Positions 25,301 through 33,321 of a DNA stretch of 64,000 nt are shown here, one piece after another (positions within the stretch are counted from its first letter, which is position 1; the number at the start of each line of letters is the position of its first letter). Location: contig NW_004624848.1 in the NCBI RefSeq assembly GCF_000247695.1, positions 2,346,276-2,410,275 on the forward strand, in the 5' to 3' direction. The notes beneath the pieces were generated by a model. It did not search any database. It was not told the origin of the DNA and was given only the letters and a program-made list of their open reading frames with translations. The translations under genes and the position numbers were made by a program. Source of the DNA: Heterocephalus glaber. Lineage: Eukaryota > Chordata > Mammalia > Rodentia > Bathyergidae.

Positions 25301-28300
25301 GTCTTTTGTAACTGAAGTCAAAGCTCCCTCTAATCATACACAGATTAAAAAGATAATTTTTATTTTTGCCATAAAAGCTAAATTCCTTACGCAAGCATTT
25401 CCTCCCTTGACAGTGGCCAAGAGGCTGAGATGGCCAGAGCCCTGCTCGCACACGGCCCGCTGGTGGTGATCGTGGACGCGGTGAGCTGGCAGGACTACCT
25501 GGGAGGCGTCATTCAGCACCATTGCTCCAGCGGGCGCGCCAACCACGCGGTGCTCATCACCGGCTTCGATCGGACAGGTGGGTGCTCGGCTGCAGCCACT
25601 GCCTCCGGACTGGGTGCTGCCAGATCCCGGCCCAGCCCAGCGCTGGGGCCCGGACTCGTGTGTGAGAACTGACTGGCCAGCGGTTCTCCAGGTGGAACCA
25701 CGCTGTCTTGTCGGGTCCCCCTTTCGTTTTTAATCACGGTGACTTGTTTTCCTGTGAAGAGAATGAACTGCAGGCCTTGTACATGGCAGACAGGCAGCTA
25801 CCACTGACCTGAGCCTGGTCCCACATGGTAACCATCTTATCTAAATGGGAAAAATTCTCTGTCTGGAATATTTAGGACAATGGTGGGAAAAAGAGATGTG
25901 CTCATTAATTTATCATACATCTGCAATAACTCTTCATTTTCTTTTCCTCAAATTTCGTGGAATTGTATGTTTCTTTTCATTTTACACAGACTCTCAATTG
26001 AGCAAAATAAATTCAAACATATGTTTCTTAGGATTAGAGTGTGACCCTAATCCAGCCTGCAGGTCCTTAGCTACTTTGCTTATATTGATAAATATAATTT
26101 GTATAATATACACTTGAATGATTATGTTATTACATTTGTAAACTTATAGTTCATTTATATATTGACATATAAGTAAAATCATGTAATATATGCAATCATA
26201 TATTACATTCATCATCTTTTTCTCAGAGCTACTAGACCTATAGAAACCCAGTTTGACACATGGAAGCTACACATTCCTAAGGGCTTTGCGGTCTGTTCCA
26301 TCTTGTGTTTTGCAGACAGCACGCCGTACTGGATCGTGCGCAACTCGTGGGGAAGTTCATGGGGAGTGGGTGGCTATGTCTATGTCAAAATGGGGAGCAA
26401 CACGTGTGGTGAGTCACGAATTTCCACTTCAAACTTCATGCTAAATGTCAAGGAAGATTCTATAAATATATATATATATATATATTCATTAGTGCAATAA
26501 TTCCTATATTCTACGTAGATGCTTTGACAGCCAGCTGTGAAACTATTTCCAGTCTTCCTTTAGGCTGCACTTAGCCACATGTGTAAGTTCTGGCCAGGGA
26601 GATCCATGCATGCATATACAGAAGAGTTGTGTATTATTTCTGGGAAGTCTTCTCTATAAAGACGGAGTGCTTCTCCATTCCATTCTCTCTCTCTCTCTTT
26701 CTCTCTCTCTCTATATATATATCACATGCATATGTATATATGTATGTATATATATGCATATGTATATATATCACATGTATATGTCAGATCAAAAGATTAA
26801 GTAATAATTTAACAGAACTACTTTAAAAGCCAGATAAACACTCAAGTTAGGGAGTTAGGGGACTGAATTTCTCCAGAAATGCCTTGCTATGCCTTTTACT
26901 TTTTTATAACTATATTCCCAATCTGTGCATTATAATACCTGCTCAGTGATTATCAGTAATTGCTAGGGGCATAGTTCAACAGAGCACATGCCTAGTATAT
27001 GTGAGGTCCTGGGCTAGATCCCCAGCACTGAAAAGAGAGAGGGATGGAAGGAGAGAGAGAGAGAAGGAGGAGGAGGAGGAAAAAGAGGAGGAGGAGGAAG
27101 AAGAGGAGGAGGAGGTAGGGAGGGAGGGAGAGAGGGAGGGAGGGAAGAAAGGAAGGAAAGGAAAGAAGGAAAGAAGAGAGAGAAGGGGAATGGAGAAAGA
27201 AAGGACAGTGTTATTAAGAATCAGTTTTTCTTGCATCAAAATGTGAAAATCTGAGCATTATGATTTTTTCTGGCTTAACATGCCCCTTGTAACCTGAAAA
27301 ATTCTAGCAAAACACCCGCTGGGTAGAATTGAGAGTTTGGCCAAATGCCAAACATTGTTTTTAATAACTTTATTAAATTAATTTTTATGAAATTAAAGTA
27401 GTTAAGTATTTTTTTTTAGTAGTTAAGTATTTTAAGCTTTATTCTAAACCTATATTCAAAGCTACCTTCTTAAACTTTTGGTTTAGAAAATCAACATATT
27501 TTCTAAATCAAGCCACACCCAAACTAAGCTGCAGATAGAAATAAGCCTGATTTCGATCAGTTGAACACATGTAGTGTATCGCTTTTTAAAAACTGTAGAA
27601 CTTTCCAGATTGAGAAACAGTTACACTAAAAATTTCAAGGGAAAGTTTTGATTTAATCTGGTGACTATTTTCCAGTCATTCTGTGAAATAGAACACTTTT
27701 CACAAATTGTTTACTGAAAAGACTCAACATCACTGAAGTCTTCCGGCAGGAGCTCTAGAAGCCAATCAGGCCTCTGCTTTTCAGCATCACTGGGTGTTTT
27801 TATATCGTTAGAACTTTGGCTAAATCACTGCTGCCACTCTTGGAGCCTCTGCTGCTGACATGCATTACCTCTGGAAATTATTGGTGCCTAGATTTGTGCT
27901 GTTCGTAAGCCTCTGACAAGGGAGTTGCAAGAGCAATATTCAGACACTGCTCCCTAACTGCATCAGTTGTGACTATGCCTTTTCCCCTAACCCTCAGCTA
28001 CCAACGATGAGTTGAGATGATTTCTTCTCTCTACCTGCTTTGACCATTTGCATCTCCAAGTGTCTGCCTGGTTACTAATTCTGCAGGGATACAAATCTTT
28101 CCTGAGAATATTGCCTGAAATTTGTATGCCTGCTGATTCATATGAACAATGGCATGAGGCACATAGTATTCCATAGCATCAGTAAAATGTTTAAGAATAA
28201 CATCCATTCTTCAGATGGGCTAATTACTGCTTTTGGTGTTACTGTGAGCTCTCTATAGTAGCGCGTTAAGAAAGTATAGAACATCTGTGATTTATTGAAA

Positions 28301-28674
28301 TTTTGCTTAAGTTTAATTTTTAGAGTTTGATTTTGGAATTATACTTAAAATAATATGTAAGTTGTTTTATTCCCTTTAAGAAATATGCTATATACAAGTG
28401 CAATATTGATCTTAGATGCATTTGCCTACTCAGTTCACAAGAAATTTTGTTTGTTTTGTTTTGTTGCTTCAAACAAAAATATTAGGCCTCTCTTCTAACG
28501 CCAGCTTTGGCGGTAACCGTTCTCACTGGCAGGTAGAGGTACTCCTCCCAAACCCATGTGAAAATTAAGTTTTAACTTACGACTTAAGAACACCTAAAGA
28601 GGAAATGAACCATACTGATAATTCCCTCTCCTTCCTTAGGTATTGCAGACTCTGTTTCTGCTGTGTTTGTGTGA
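4109..28674 (+). CDS. CTSO: Cathepsin O, papain-family cysteine protease (8 coding exons)
   Basis: Lysosomal cysteine endopeptidase of the C1A (papain) family. Joined exons 4109-4213, 15894-16002, 16678-16817, 18874-19041, 20133-20254, 25414-25577, 26316-26408 and 28640-28674 give 936 nt, 311 residues plus stop, with every junction GT-AG and in phase. Human CTSO has 321 residues; the difference lies in exon 1. Residues 1-20 form a hydrophobic signal peptide ([10 protein letters not shown] core). The propeptide runs to about 97, with an N-glycosylation sequon at Asn52. The mature enzyme starts near LPLRFDW (98). The catalytic triad is complete: Cys122 in GGCWAFS, His259 in NHAVLITG, Asn279 in NSWGSSWG; the oxyanion-hole Gln lies in QVRNQQM. 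The C-terminus [11 protein letters not shown] matches the family. The start ATG has A at -3. The same frame stays open upstream to 3707, but using that would bury the signal peptide. It lies tail-to-tail with TDO2. Confidence 0.97.
4560..4745 (+). mobile_element. Composite B1+ID SINE
   Basis: The left half is B1-like (TGGTGCAGACCTGTGACCCC ... GGACGCTGAGGCAGGAGG ... CCAGCCTGGGCAG). The right half is ID-like (GATGTAGCTCACTGCAAAGG ... GAGTTCAATTCCTAATGC), followed by an A-rich/purine tail. It inserted just inside CTSO intron 1. Confidence 0.8.
5950..6226 (+). mobile_element. MaLR-type LTR fragment, sense
   Basis: Ends with GGACTGAAACCTCTGAGACC, then GTAAACCTCTCCTCCTTGGC, TATTTGGTCACAGCGATGG and TCTGACTGTACAG. 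This is the typical 3' portion of a rodent MaLR-like LTR, with an AATAAA-derived block and a terminal GGTCACAGCGA motif. It has the same family look as 3217, 8830, 9528 and 12976. The 5' edge is uncertain. Confidence 0.55.
7097..7418. repeat. Large imperfect inverted repeat
   Basis: The left arm 7097-7229 is the near reverse complement of the right arm 7296-7418. The innermost 90 bases of each arm (7140-7229 against 7296-7385) pair with seven mismatches by hand alignment. Outside that, an insertion of about ten bases in the left arm is followed by further pairing (GAGTGATACAGTG against CACTGTATCACTC). The 66-base centre is almost pure A/T and is itself partly palindromic. No terminal transposon motif was recognised. 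Confidence 0.9.
7795..7920 (+). mobile_element. B1-like SINE, diverged
   Basis: Contains GACTCAGGAGGCTGAGGCAG, then CCCACCTGGGCAACATAGTG and AAACCCGCTTCTT, the expected word order of a 7SL-derived monomer. No ID right half is visible. Confidence 0.65.
7951..8016 (+). repeat. 33-base tandem duplication
   Basis: Units 7951-7983 and 7984-8016 lie head to tail and differ at four positions (core AATTTCAATATAAA). Confidence 0.85.
8235..8330 (+). mobile_element. MIR relic
   Basis: CTTATCTGTGAAGGGGAGGC ... GCGATTACTTC ... GTTAAACCTCATAATG follows the MIR core order (cf. 'CTCATCTGTAAAATGGGGATAATA ... TTAAATGAGATAATG'), though diverged. Confidence 0.45.
8830..9125 (+). mobile_element. MaLR-type LTR fragment, sense
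   Basis: Contains GTGGGTCGCTGGGCGTGGCT, then AGCCGAAATAAAGCTTTCCT and a terminal AAAGTGACCAAGACA. It has the same layout as the other LTR copies in this intron, with an AATAAA signal at about 9049. Confidence 0.5.
9528..9960 (-). mobile_element. MaLR-type LTR, antisense
   Basis: The plus strand reads TTACATTTCTCATTGCTGAG, then AAAGGTTTACTTAGCTCACA and GGCAGAGTAGCACATGGCAG, ending near CAGCCATAACTATAATC. This is the antisense of the LTR family seen at 6226 and 9125. Confidence 0.6.
10210..10280 (+). mobile_element. ID-type SINE
   Basis: GGAGTAGCTTGGTGCTGGAG ... CTGCGAGAGGCCCCATTCCA ... TCACCAGCACC follows the tRNA-derived ID order (A box, spacer, B box), with substitutions. Confidence 0.6.
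10860..10995 (+). mobile_element. MIR relic
   Basis: Order of motifs fits MIR: CACTGTAGTATTTTCC, TTATTTAATTTTACTTTCTG, AGGTCAGTATTATCC, ACTGGAGAAAATAAAG. Diverged. Confidence 0.5.
11973..12065 (+). mobile_element. ID-type SINE, diverged
   Basis: GGCTGGCTTGCAACTCAGGG ... TAGCATGCTTTCCTAGTACT ... TTTAATCCTAGGATTGAG with an A/T-rich tail. Confidence 0.6.
12138..12160 (+). repeat. (TG)n microsatellite
   Basis: About eleven TG units, uninterrupted. Confidence 0.9.
12560..12975 (-). mobile_element. Old L1 ORF2 fragment, antisense (part 1)
   Basis: The plus strand carries the antisense of the C-terminal half of L1 ORF2: ATTTTGATTGGAATGACATT, GAATCTATAGATAAATGGGG, then TTGTAATGATCTTGTGTCTC. It is interrupted by an LTR at 12976-13350 and resumes beyond it. 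Confidence 0.75.
12976..13350 (-). mobile_element. MaLR-type LTR inserted in L1
   Basis: Antisense LTR of the same family as 9528-9960: AAGGTTCATTTGGCTCACAG, GCATGGCAGAGGGACATCAC, GGGTGGGCCTTCCCAC, CACACCCATGATGCAGCCAC, ending GCAAGCCATAACA. L1-like sequence lies on both sides. Confidence 0.65.
13351..14280 (-). mobile_element. Old L1 ORF2 fragment, antisense (part 2)
   Basis: From 13676 on it reads as antisense of the reverse-transcriptase region: ATCCTTTTGATGTATTGTTG, CCACTGACCCTTCTAGGCCT, GAAGTTTGTCCATTTCATTC, then TTCTTGATATTGGGGATTTG near 14225. Many stops; no function. The 13351-13675 part is less certain. Confidence 0.75.
15040..15180 (+). mobile_element. L2/MIR-like relic
   Basis: TGTGTCCTAGGCATGGGCTT ... 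GGGTAACAGTGAGGAGAAGA ... ACAAATAATAAACACATAAG matches the usual order of an ancient L2-type 3' region. Confidence 0.5.
15894..16002 (+). CDS. CTSO: CTSO coding exon 2
   Basis: Encodes residues 36-71 of the propeptide, from ESLNRHRY through [19 protein letters not shown]. The acceptor is CTTTAG. The donor is AAAG|GTATGG, leaving one base (G) for the next codon. It carries the Asn52-Ser-Thr sequon. Confidence 0.97.
16003..16677 (+). other. CTSO: CTSO intron 2
   Basis: AT-rich. Holds an antisense ID SINE at 16205-16285 (GATCCAACTCAGGACCTTGT ... GAGCTACATCTCAGCCCC). A possible MIR relic around 16110-16160 is too diverged to list. Confidence 0.7.
16205..16285 (-). mobile_element. ID-type SINE, antisense
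   Basis: Complement of the ID consensus: CCCTGGGATCCAACTCAGGA (B box side), CTTGCCAGGCAGGCAAGGTG, then ACTGAGCTACATCTCAGCCC (A box side). Confidence 0.8.
16678..16817 (+). CDS. CTSO: CTSO coding exon 3
   Basis: Encodes residues 72-118. It spans the end of the propeptide and the start of the mature enzyme ([15 protein letters not shown]), and ends in QVRNQQM, which holds the oxyanion-hole Gln. The acceptor is CTCAG; the donor is ATG|GTAAGT, phase 0. Confidence 0.97.
16818..18873 (+). other. CTSO: CTSO intron 3
   Basis: No repeat or gene was recognised with confidence in this 2 kb. Short open frames at 17562-17938 have no splice support. Confidence 0.6.
18874..19041 (+). CDS. CTSO: CTSO coding exon 4 (active-site Cys)
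   Basis: Encodes residues 119-174. It contains the nucleophile Cys122 in CGGCWAFS, then the papain-family disulfide segment [15 protein letters not shown]. Acceptor AACAG; donor AAG|GTGACT, phase 0. GC-richer than the flanking introns. Confidence 0.98.
19042..20132 (+). other. CTSO: CTSO intron 4
   Basis: Nothing specific. A weakly MIR-like stretch at about 19400-19490 could not be confirmed. Confidence 0.6.
20133..20254 (+). CDS. CTSO: CTSO coding exon 5
   Basis: Encodes residues 175-214 plus two bases of codon 215, from [16 protein letters not shown] to GYSAYDF. Acceptor TTTTAG; donor TTCAG|GTAAAG. The aligned human exon begins [16 protein letters not shown]. Confidence 0.97.
20365..20720 (-). 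mobile_element. L1 3' end, antisense
   Basis: Pyrimidine-rich block (complement of the L1 3' UTR purine tract) followed by TGATATGTCTCACTTAACAT and TATGGTCTCCAAGTGCTGTC, a pattern typical of the end of L1 read backwards. Confidence 0.6.
20725..20768 (-). mobile_element. ID-type SINE fragment, antisense
   Basis: CCAGCCCTGCACCAGTGAGC then TACAACCTCAGCCC, the complement of the ID 5' half. Confidence 0.45.
21300..21490 (-). mobile_element. Probable L1 3' UTR, antisense
   Basis: Resembles the start of 20365-20720 and 22030-22150: GTTGGTACACATACATGACA, then a pyrimidine-rich run. Diverged. Confidence 0.45.
21565..21650 (+). mobile_element. ID-type SINE
   Basis: GGTGGAGCAGCTCAGTGGTA then AGAAGGCTTGCTTAGCATAA. 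The 3' half is diverged. Confidence 0.65.
22030..23045 (-). mobile_element. L1 3' portion, antisense
   Basis: Read on the plus strand: a T-rich start and pyrimidine tract, then TTTCTTTATCCATTCATCTG, TGTGCTGCTATAAACATGAG, GATTTCCATAGTGGTTGTAC, and TTTAATTTGCATTTCCCTAG. This is the standard antisense order of a mammalian L1 3' terminal region. Interrupted by a (TC)n stretch at 22320. Confidence 0.85.
22317..22376 (+). repeat. (TC)n / CCTCTC simple repeat
   Basis: Ten-plus TC units followed by C-rich pyrimidine repeats. Confidence 0.85.
24110..24215 (+). mobile_element. MIR relic
   Basis: AGCTGACATTTGAACCCAGA ... AAAGCTCATACTCTATCACT fits the MIR 3' core order. Confidence 0.45.
24921..25120 (+). 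repeat. About 200-base direct repeat, copy 1
   Basis: Closely matches 26486-26680 in the same orientation; shared strings include GAAACTATTTCCA, TCTTCCTTTAGGCT and GATCCATGCATGCAT. Lies in intron 5, about 300 bases before exon 6. Part of it resembles an ancient interspersed repeat, but its class was not identified. Confidence 0.85.
25414..25577 (+). CDS. CTSO: CTSO coding exon 6 (active-site His)
   Basis: Completes Ser215 and encodes residues 216-269. It contains [18 protein letters not shown] and the catalytic His259 in [11 protein letters not shown]. Acceptor TTGACAG; donor ACAG|GTGGGT leaves one base. Strongly GC-rich relative to flanks. Confidence 0.98.
25578..26315 (+). other. CTSO: CTSO intron 6
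   Basis: No repeat recognised. AT-rich toward the 3' end. Confidence 0.6.
26316..26408 (+). CDS. CTSO: CTSO coding exon 7 (active-site Asn)
   Basis: Encodes residues 270-300, with the catalytic Asn279 in [12 protein letters not shown] and then [12 protein letters not shown]. Acceptor TTTTGCAG; donor TGTG|GTGAGT leaves one base. Confidence 0.98.
26463..26485 (+). repeat. (TA)n microsatellite
   Basis: About eleven TA units directly before copy 2 of the direct repeat. Confidence 0.85.
26486..26680 (+). repeat. About 200-base direct repeat, copy 2
   Basis: Second copy of 24921-25120, same orientation, in intron 7. With copy 1 it brackets CTSO exons 6 and 7. It ends where a CT-rich simple repeat begins. 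Confidence 0.85.
26682..26785 (+). repeat. (CT)n and (TATG/TA)n simple repeats
   Basis: A run of CT units passes into alternating TATATG/TATA units with two near-identical TATCACATG(C/T)ATATG blocks. Confidence 0.85.
26965..27032 (+). mobile_element. ID-type SINE
   Basis: GGGGCATAGTTCAACAGAGC, ACATGCCTAGTATATGTGAG, then GGGCTAGATCCCCAGCACTG: a complete ID body whose 3' tail passes into the polypurine tract. Confidence 0.8.
27030..27206 (+). repeat. Long polypurine tract (GA/GGA/GGGA)n
   Basis: A purine-only strand apart from single T's at 27045, 27116 and 27191; the two longest pure runs are 70 and 74 bases. It probably grew from the A/G-rich tail of the ID element before it. Confidence 0.9.
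28640..28674 (+). CDS. CTSO: CTSO coding exon 8 (terminal)
   Basis: Encodes Gly301 (split) to Val311 ([10 protein letters not shown]) and the TGA stop at 28672-28674. Acceptor CCTTAG. The 3' UTR follows. Confidence 0.95.
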
Positions 28675-30010
28675 CATGTTGACAACAGGAAAGCACAACA
28701 ACAACCATGAAACTTGTGCCACGCAACAACAGTGTTTCATTCCAAGTATGACTCACCTCCAAGCTTGGGCGGCTCCCCGGGGAAGGCCCTCGGCCTGGCC
28801 AGATTTAAGCTAAGCTGCAGAATGTCTACTCTATGGAGAGATGGACTCCAAAGCCTCTAAGGGTCCTGGAAGGCAATCTGTGTTTCCTACTCCGGGAGGA
28901 AGTGGGATGAGGAGGTATTTTAGGTGCTTCCAACTTGAAGAAGCTGTTGTTTGTTGGTTTTCTTTTGATTTTTATCATGGAACTTTGTTCCGGTGTGATC
29001 AAAGAGGTGGTCATTTGTTTTCCTTCGTGGGACACACTCTGTAGGCTTGGATTTGAGTTCTTCTGAGAAGAACGCCCAGCCTCAGGTGCTCTGGGCCTCT
29101 CGAGATGCCATGTGCGGCATTCGGAGAGGCAGCCTTGAGAAGAGTCGCGATGGCAGTTGCGTCTCATCTCCCGCCGCTTACCCTTGGCCAGAAGGGGACC
29201 GCCGTTAGAGGAAGAAAATGCCAAATCCCTTTTTAAGAGAAACAAAGTGAAATTAAACGGTTGCTATGACCGCAATGGGATTGGTCACTTCAAATAATAT
29301 TGCCTGTCAGATAAATTATTTTTTGAAAATTTTCATTGTCAGTAGAAATCCAAAATATTTCACTTTTTAGATTCTTCTGTCTATATCACAGAACAGTCTG
29401 TTACTCTCTGCTGCATAAGTCCCAAATACTCCTGCTGGTTTGGTTTCCCTGATTGAAGAATTGCTCTTGTCTCTTACTTTCCATTTTTGGTTTCTCATCA
29501 CTTACTTGGCTCCCTTATCACCTTCAGCTCTTTATCACCACCAAGATCACACCTCTGACCTCTTGCCATGAATCTGTCAAGTTTCTTTCCTCGGATCTGA
29601 TAGAGTCAGTCCGCATCAGTCCAGAAGTGAGCACCCCGGCTCTTGGACTTCCGTTTTCTACTGAGATTGCCCAGTCTCCATCTTGGTGCTTCCCTTGGGC
29701 TTCCTCCAGGCTCCTGGTCCTCGATGCCTGTTGTCCTTCCTGGGTCTGATTGCACAAGGGACTCCGGGCACTGACACTGACGAGCGGTGATGAACTTTCG
29801 TCCTCAGCAGTGACTGACAGTCGAGCGTCCCCGGAAGGGACAGCTGTGAGCTCTTGCCCCGCGGCCAGGACCGAGCCGGTTCTCGAGTGGCAGTGATGAC
29901 ACCTCAGCACCCAGGTCTTTTACCACTTACGTACAGTTTCATCAACTGTAAACAATTTCTGGACTTTGTCTGTAATCAAATCCATTATTTTTCTCAGAAA
30001 ACAAAATAAA
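28675..30010 (+). other. CTSO: Possible CTSO 3' UTR
   Basis: Sequence after the stop. Candidate poly(A) signals are ATTAAA at 29252-29257 and AATAAA at 30005-30010; which one is used cannot be told from sequence. Confidence 0.4.
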
Positions 30011-30184
30011 AAGTATATTTTATATTTAAAAAAAGAACCTCAACTAAAGAGCTGATGTTCTAATCAAATACAAGGACAGCAGCTGTCATGGAAGAGTTCA
30101 TGTAAAATCATGTCACATACCATATGTGTAAATATGTCTACCCTAAAATACATGAGTTTTTTTTTTCTTCTCTGTTTGTTTGCT

Positions 30185-30375
30185 TTTGCAGCGCTGGTCG
30201 TCAAATCCAGGGGCTTTGCACTGTACTAAGACATTTTTTTATTCTTTTTTATTTTTATTTTTATTTTGAGTCAGGATCTCAGTAAATCTCTAAGTTGCCC
30301 AGGCTGGGCTGAAACTTGCAATTCTCCTGCCTCAGCCTTCTAGGGCGCTGGGATTACAGCATGTGCTACCATTTC
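30185..30375 (-). mobile_element. Composite B1+ID SINE, antisense
   Basis: Plus strand: an ID remnant (GTCAAATCCAGGGGCTTTGC), a T/A-rich linker, then the B1 complement (AGTTGCCCAGGCTGGGCTGA, CTGCCTCAGCCTTCTAGGGC, GGGATTACAGCATGTGCTAC). Confidence 0.85.
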
Positions 30376-30379
30376 TGAG

Positions 30380-32100
30380 TAATGATTATTTTTTAATGCA
30401 CAAGAGGTTAACAAAAATAAAACTTTAAAGGTAGCAACAACCACTAAAAATTAATTCTAGCAATTCCAGTTTTTCCTCTCACTTTTAGTCTAATCCTTTT
30501 ATTAGAAAAGCAAAACAAAAATCAAATTATTTTTCTTTTTCTTACACCAACCAGAAGAAATCTCAAAATAGTATGTGTGGACTCAGGTTTGGAGATGTTC
30601 CAGGATGACAAATCCTGGCGTGTAGTGGGTAGATATTTTAATTATCCAGATATACCAGAAAGGAATTAAATCCTGTTTGTTCTAGTATGTGTTAGGTTGC
30701 TGATTTTTTTCTATGCTATAAAAATGGTTCTCTAATATTCTTTTTTCAAATACTAAAGAATTATTAAAAACTTCAAAATGGTTAATACTTCTCAGATGTT
30801 CTGGGTTCTGATGACATTCATCATAAGACAACTTGTTCCTAAAAAGGTCTTGCTCTTAAGGGTGCGGCTGCATTTTGTCAACATGGTATCAGGTGCTCTG
30901 CATCCACACCCAGGCTCTCACTGCCAGCTCCGCATCGCATCCAGTTTTTCGTTTTCTCCATGGTGCCCACATTAACTCGGTGTCTCCCGGACTTCACACC
31001 TCACCCTCTGCACTCCCTGCTTCACAACAGCAACAGCGACAGCCAAACGACTTGTTTCGTAGAGTTCCTACTTTGGTCAAAAGCATCAACATATTAACCC
31101 TGCAATCCATCAAATCAAGAAACCCTATTCAGTCTGGCCGAGCAGGGCGTGAGTGTCTCTTCGCTCGGTCGCCTGCCTCCTCTCTCCTTCCTGTCCTTTC
31201 TGGAGCCGAGGCCTTTGGAGTCTGTGTCCACTGCCCAGTGGCTTCCTGTCAGCCTGAAATAGCAGCCCAGAGAGGCTCCCCAAGGACAGCGCCGTAATGC
31301 AGGGATGAATGTTGTGATGGGAATGCATGTGCTCATATTCCAGAAAGAAAGGGACACCGGAACAAAAAAGTTGGTTTGTTTTTTTTTTTAACTTACACAA
31401 AATTGTTCTGAAACGATTATCCCTGGCTACAAGGGTCAACTGCAACCGTGCTGTCAGTCCAAGTTTGAGTGGGCAGTAGCGGAGCATATGTCCTCGCTGG
31501 AGTATTTTTTGTATAAAATTACAGTGAACCTTTGTTCATGTGGCAGCTCCAGCAGTCTCGTGTGATAGTTCTTGCCATCAGACATACATTCATGGGATCT
31601 CCTCCTTCATATCATCTTGGCTTTGTTTTTTCTTAGGGTTTGACACAAATGACTCCATTTCAATTTTGTCAGCTTTCACTACTAAGTAAACTACATGGGC
31701 CACATATGTCCTCAAATACAGTCCCTAGGCGGGAATCCGGGTGATCCTAGTGGATGTTACAATTTCCCTACAATACTCCCTAGATTCGCAATTCATAAAA
31801 GCACAATCATATTACTCCTCAATTTTGAATGACTTAGGAGCTCCACGGTGCCCGTAAGTGGGAACGTACGTCTTTTAAAGGAGCTTTCATGAAGACAGGC
31901 CTCCCCTACTCCACTCCACACAATGCAGGGCTCACCCACCCTCCAAAAGCTCCATAGCGAATGCTTCATCAAAGGCTCCCGCCCATTGGGAAAACCACCA
32001 GCAGGTACTCGGTGTGGTTTCCCCTGGGTCTCAAATACTGAACACTAAACTATTAGTCAGCCAACCTTACTGGAACTAGGTAATTCATTTAATAATCACA
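30380..32100. other. Intergenic, no recognised feature
   Basis: Short open frames at 30875-31297 and 31125-31487 look random, with no family or splice support. Nothing else was seen. Confidence 0.5.
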
Positions 32101-32104
32101 ATTT

Positions 32105-32215
32105 AAAGGGGTAGAGGTAGCTCAGTGGCAGAGTACTTGTTTAGCTTGTCTAGCATGCATGGCGTCCCAAGTTCTATCCCCAGAACCAAAAAATAAGAAA
32201 GAAAGAAAAAAGAAT
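32105..32215 (+). mobile_element. ID-type SINE with A-rich tail
   Basis: GGGGTAGAGGTAGCTCAGTG, GCAGAGTACTTGTTTAGCTT, AGTTCTATCCCCAGAACC, then a GAAA-rich tail. The flanks CACAATTTAAA and ACAAATTAAA may be an imperfect target duplication. Confidence 0.85.
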
Positions 32216-32729
32216 TACAAATTAAAGTGATCATCAGCACTCACCAGCTCGAATTTCAGTGAAGTTAAGGATGAAAATCATTATGTTGTTTTGCTAATTA
32301 CTATAAGAATTACAAACATATCCTTTGAACACAACTCTTACAACTACATACCTTAGTTACACCAAAAATATACACATGAAGAGCTAAATCAAATCATGCC
32401 ATCTATAGAAAGAATGGTATATCTTAACATTATTTCTTAGAATAAATAAATAGCATTTATTCCAAGTTTCCAGGGTATTGTGGTGAGAGAATAGTTATTA
32501 ACTTTGTGATTTATTACTTTGTGGAAAAAAAATTGTAAGAACTTTTAACCCCAGATAGATAGAAAACTAGGTGACTAGAAACATGGTGATTTTTTTCTAC
32601 ACTAGATAGTTAACAAATGGGAAAGCCAGAATTCACTCCCAGGTGGCTGATTTCAAACCCACTCGCTTAGCCTCTGTGACCCTGATCTCTGTATTTTCAG
32701 GGTGACCACCACCCACAGTGCACACACAT

Positions 32730-33110
32730 GGATCTTGTAAATATGAAGCTGACCCAGCAACTGCAGCTGCTCCTCAGCATCCACGGGACTGTTTCTGAGC
32801 CCTCCTCCCATGGATATGAAAACCCAGATGCCCCAGTCCCTTATGTAAGATGGCATAGCACTTACATACAATCCCTGCACACCCTCACATTTACTTAGAT
32901 CATGTTTAGATTAAAATATCAAATACAATGTAAAAATTATGTGAATAGCTGTTATACTGTCCTGCGTAGAGAATAATGACAAAAAATTCTATGCATGTTC
33001 AATACAGACAAAAATTTTTTTAAATTTTCCAACTGTGGTGAATTGGATCTGCAGATATTGAACCTGTGGGTGCAGACCGATGATGTCATCATGCAGACCA
33101 CTGCAGGGTC
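32730..33110. mobile_element. Tigger/MER2-like non-autonomous DNA transposon
   Basis: Shows the characteristic order TCAGCATCCACGGGACTG, CCAGTCCCTTATGTAAGATG, GCATAGCACTTACATACAAT, TAGCTGTTATACTGTCCTG, GAATAATGACAAAAAA, TGTTCAATACAGAC, then CTGCAGATATTGAACCTGTG. Diverged and with no coding capacity. Confidence 0.75.
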
Positions 33111-33321
33111 TGGTCCCTTCCAGAAACCAAACAAAACAAACCGGTAACCAAGACCAGAGCATAGCTCATTTGTGTCAAGGATTTACTGCGGGCTAATCAG
33201 TCTGGGTCAACGCTGATGAATATGCTGGATTGCTTTTGATTTAACTCATCAAAATCCAGGCCAAGCTAGAAAAAAACTAAAACTCATGTGATCTAAAGTC
33301 GTAGTGTAGTACTTTTATTAA

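Larger units (their letters stand above)
20255..25413 (+). other. CTSO: CTSO intron 5 (about 5.2 kb)
   Basis: Contains three or more antisense L1 3'-end pieces (20365-20720, 21300-21490, 22030-23045), a (TC)n tract, ID SINEs and the first copy of a 200-base direct repeat (24921-25120). No recognised feature in 23050-24100 and 24220-24900. Confidence 0.8.
26409..28639 (+). other. CTSO: CTSO intron 7
   Basis: Holds short (TA)n, the second copy of the 200-base repeat, a CT/TA simple-repeat cluster, an ID SINE and a long polypurine tract. Positions 27240-28630 are AT-rich with nothing recognised. Confidence 0.75.

Noticed and set aside
26976..27246. Poly-Ser (minus) and poly-Glu/Arg (plus) open frames
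   Set aside because: Translation of the polypurine simple repeat, not a gene.
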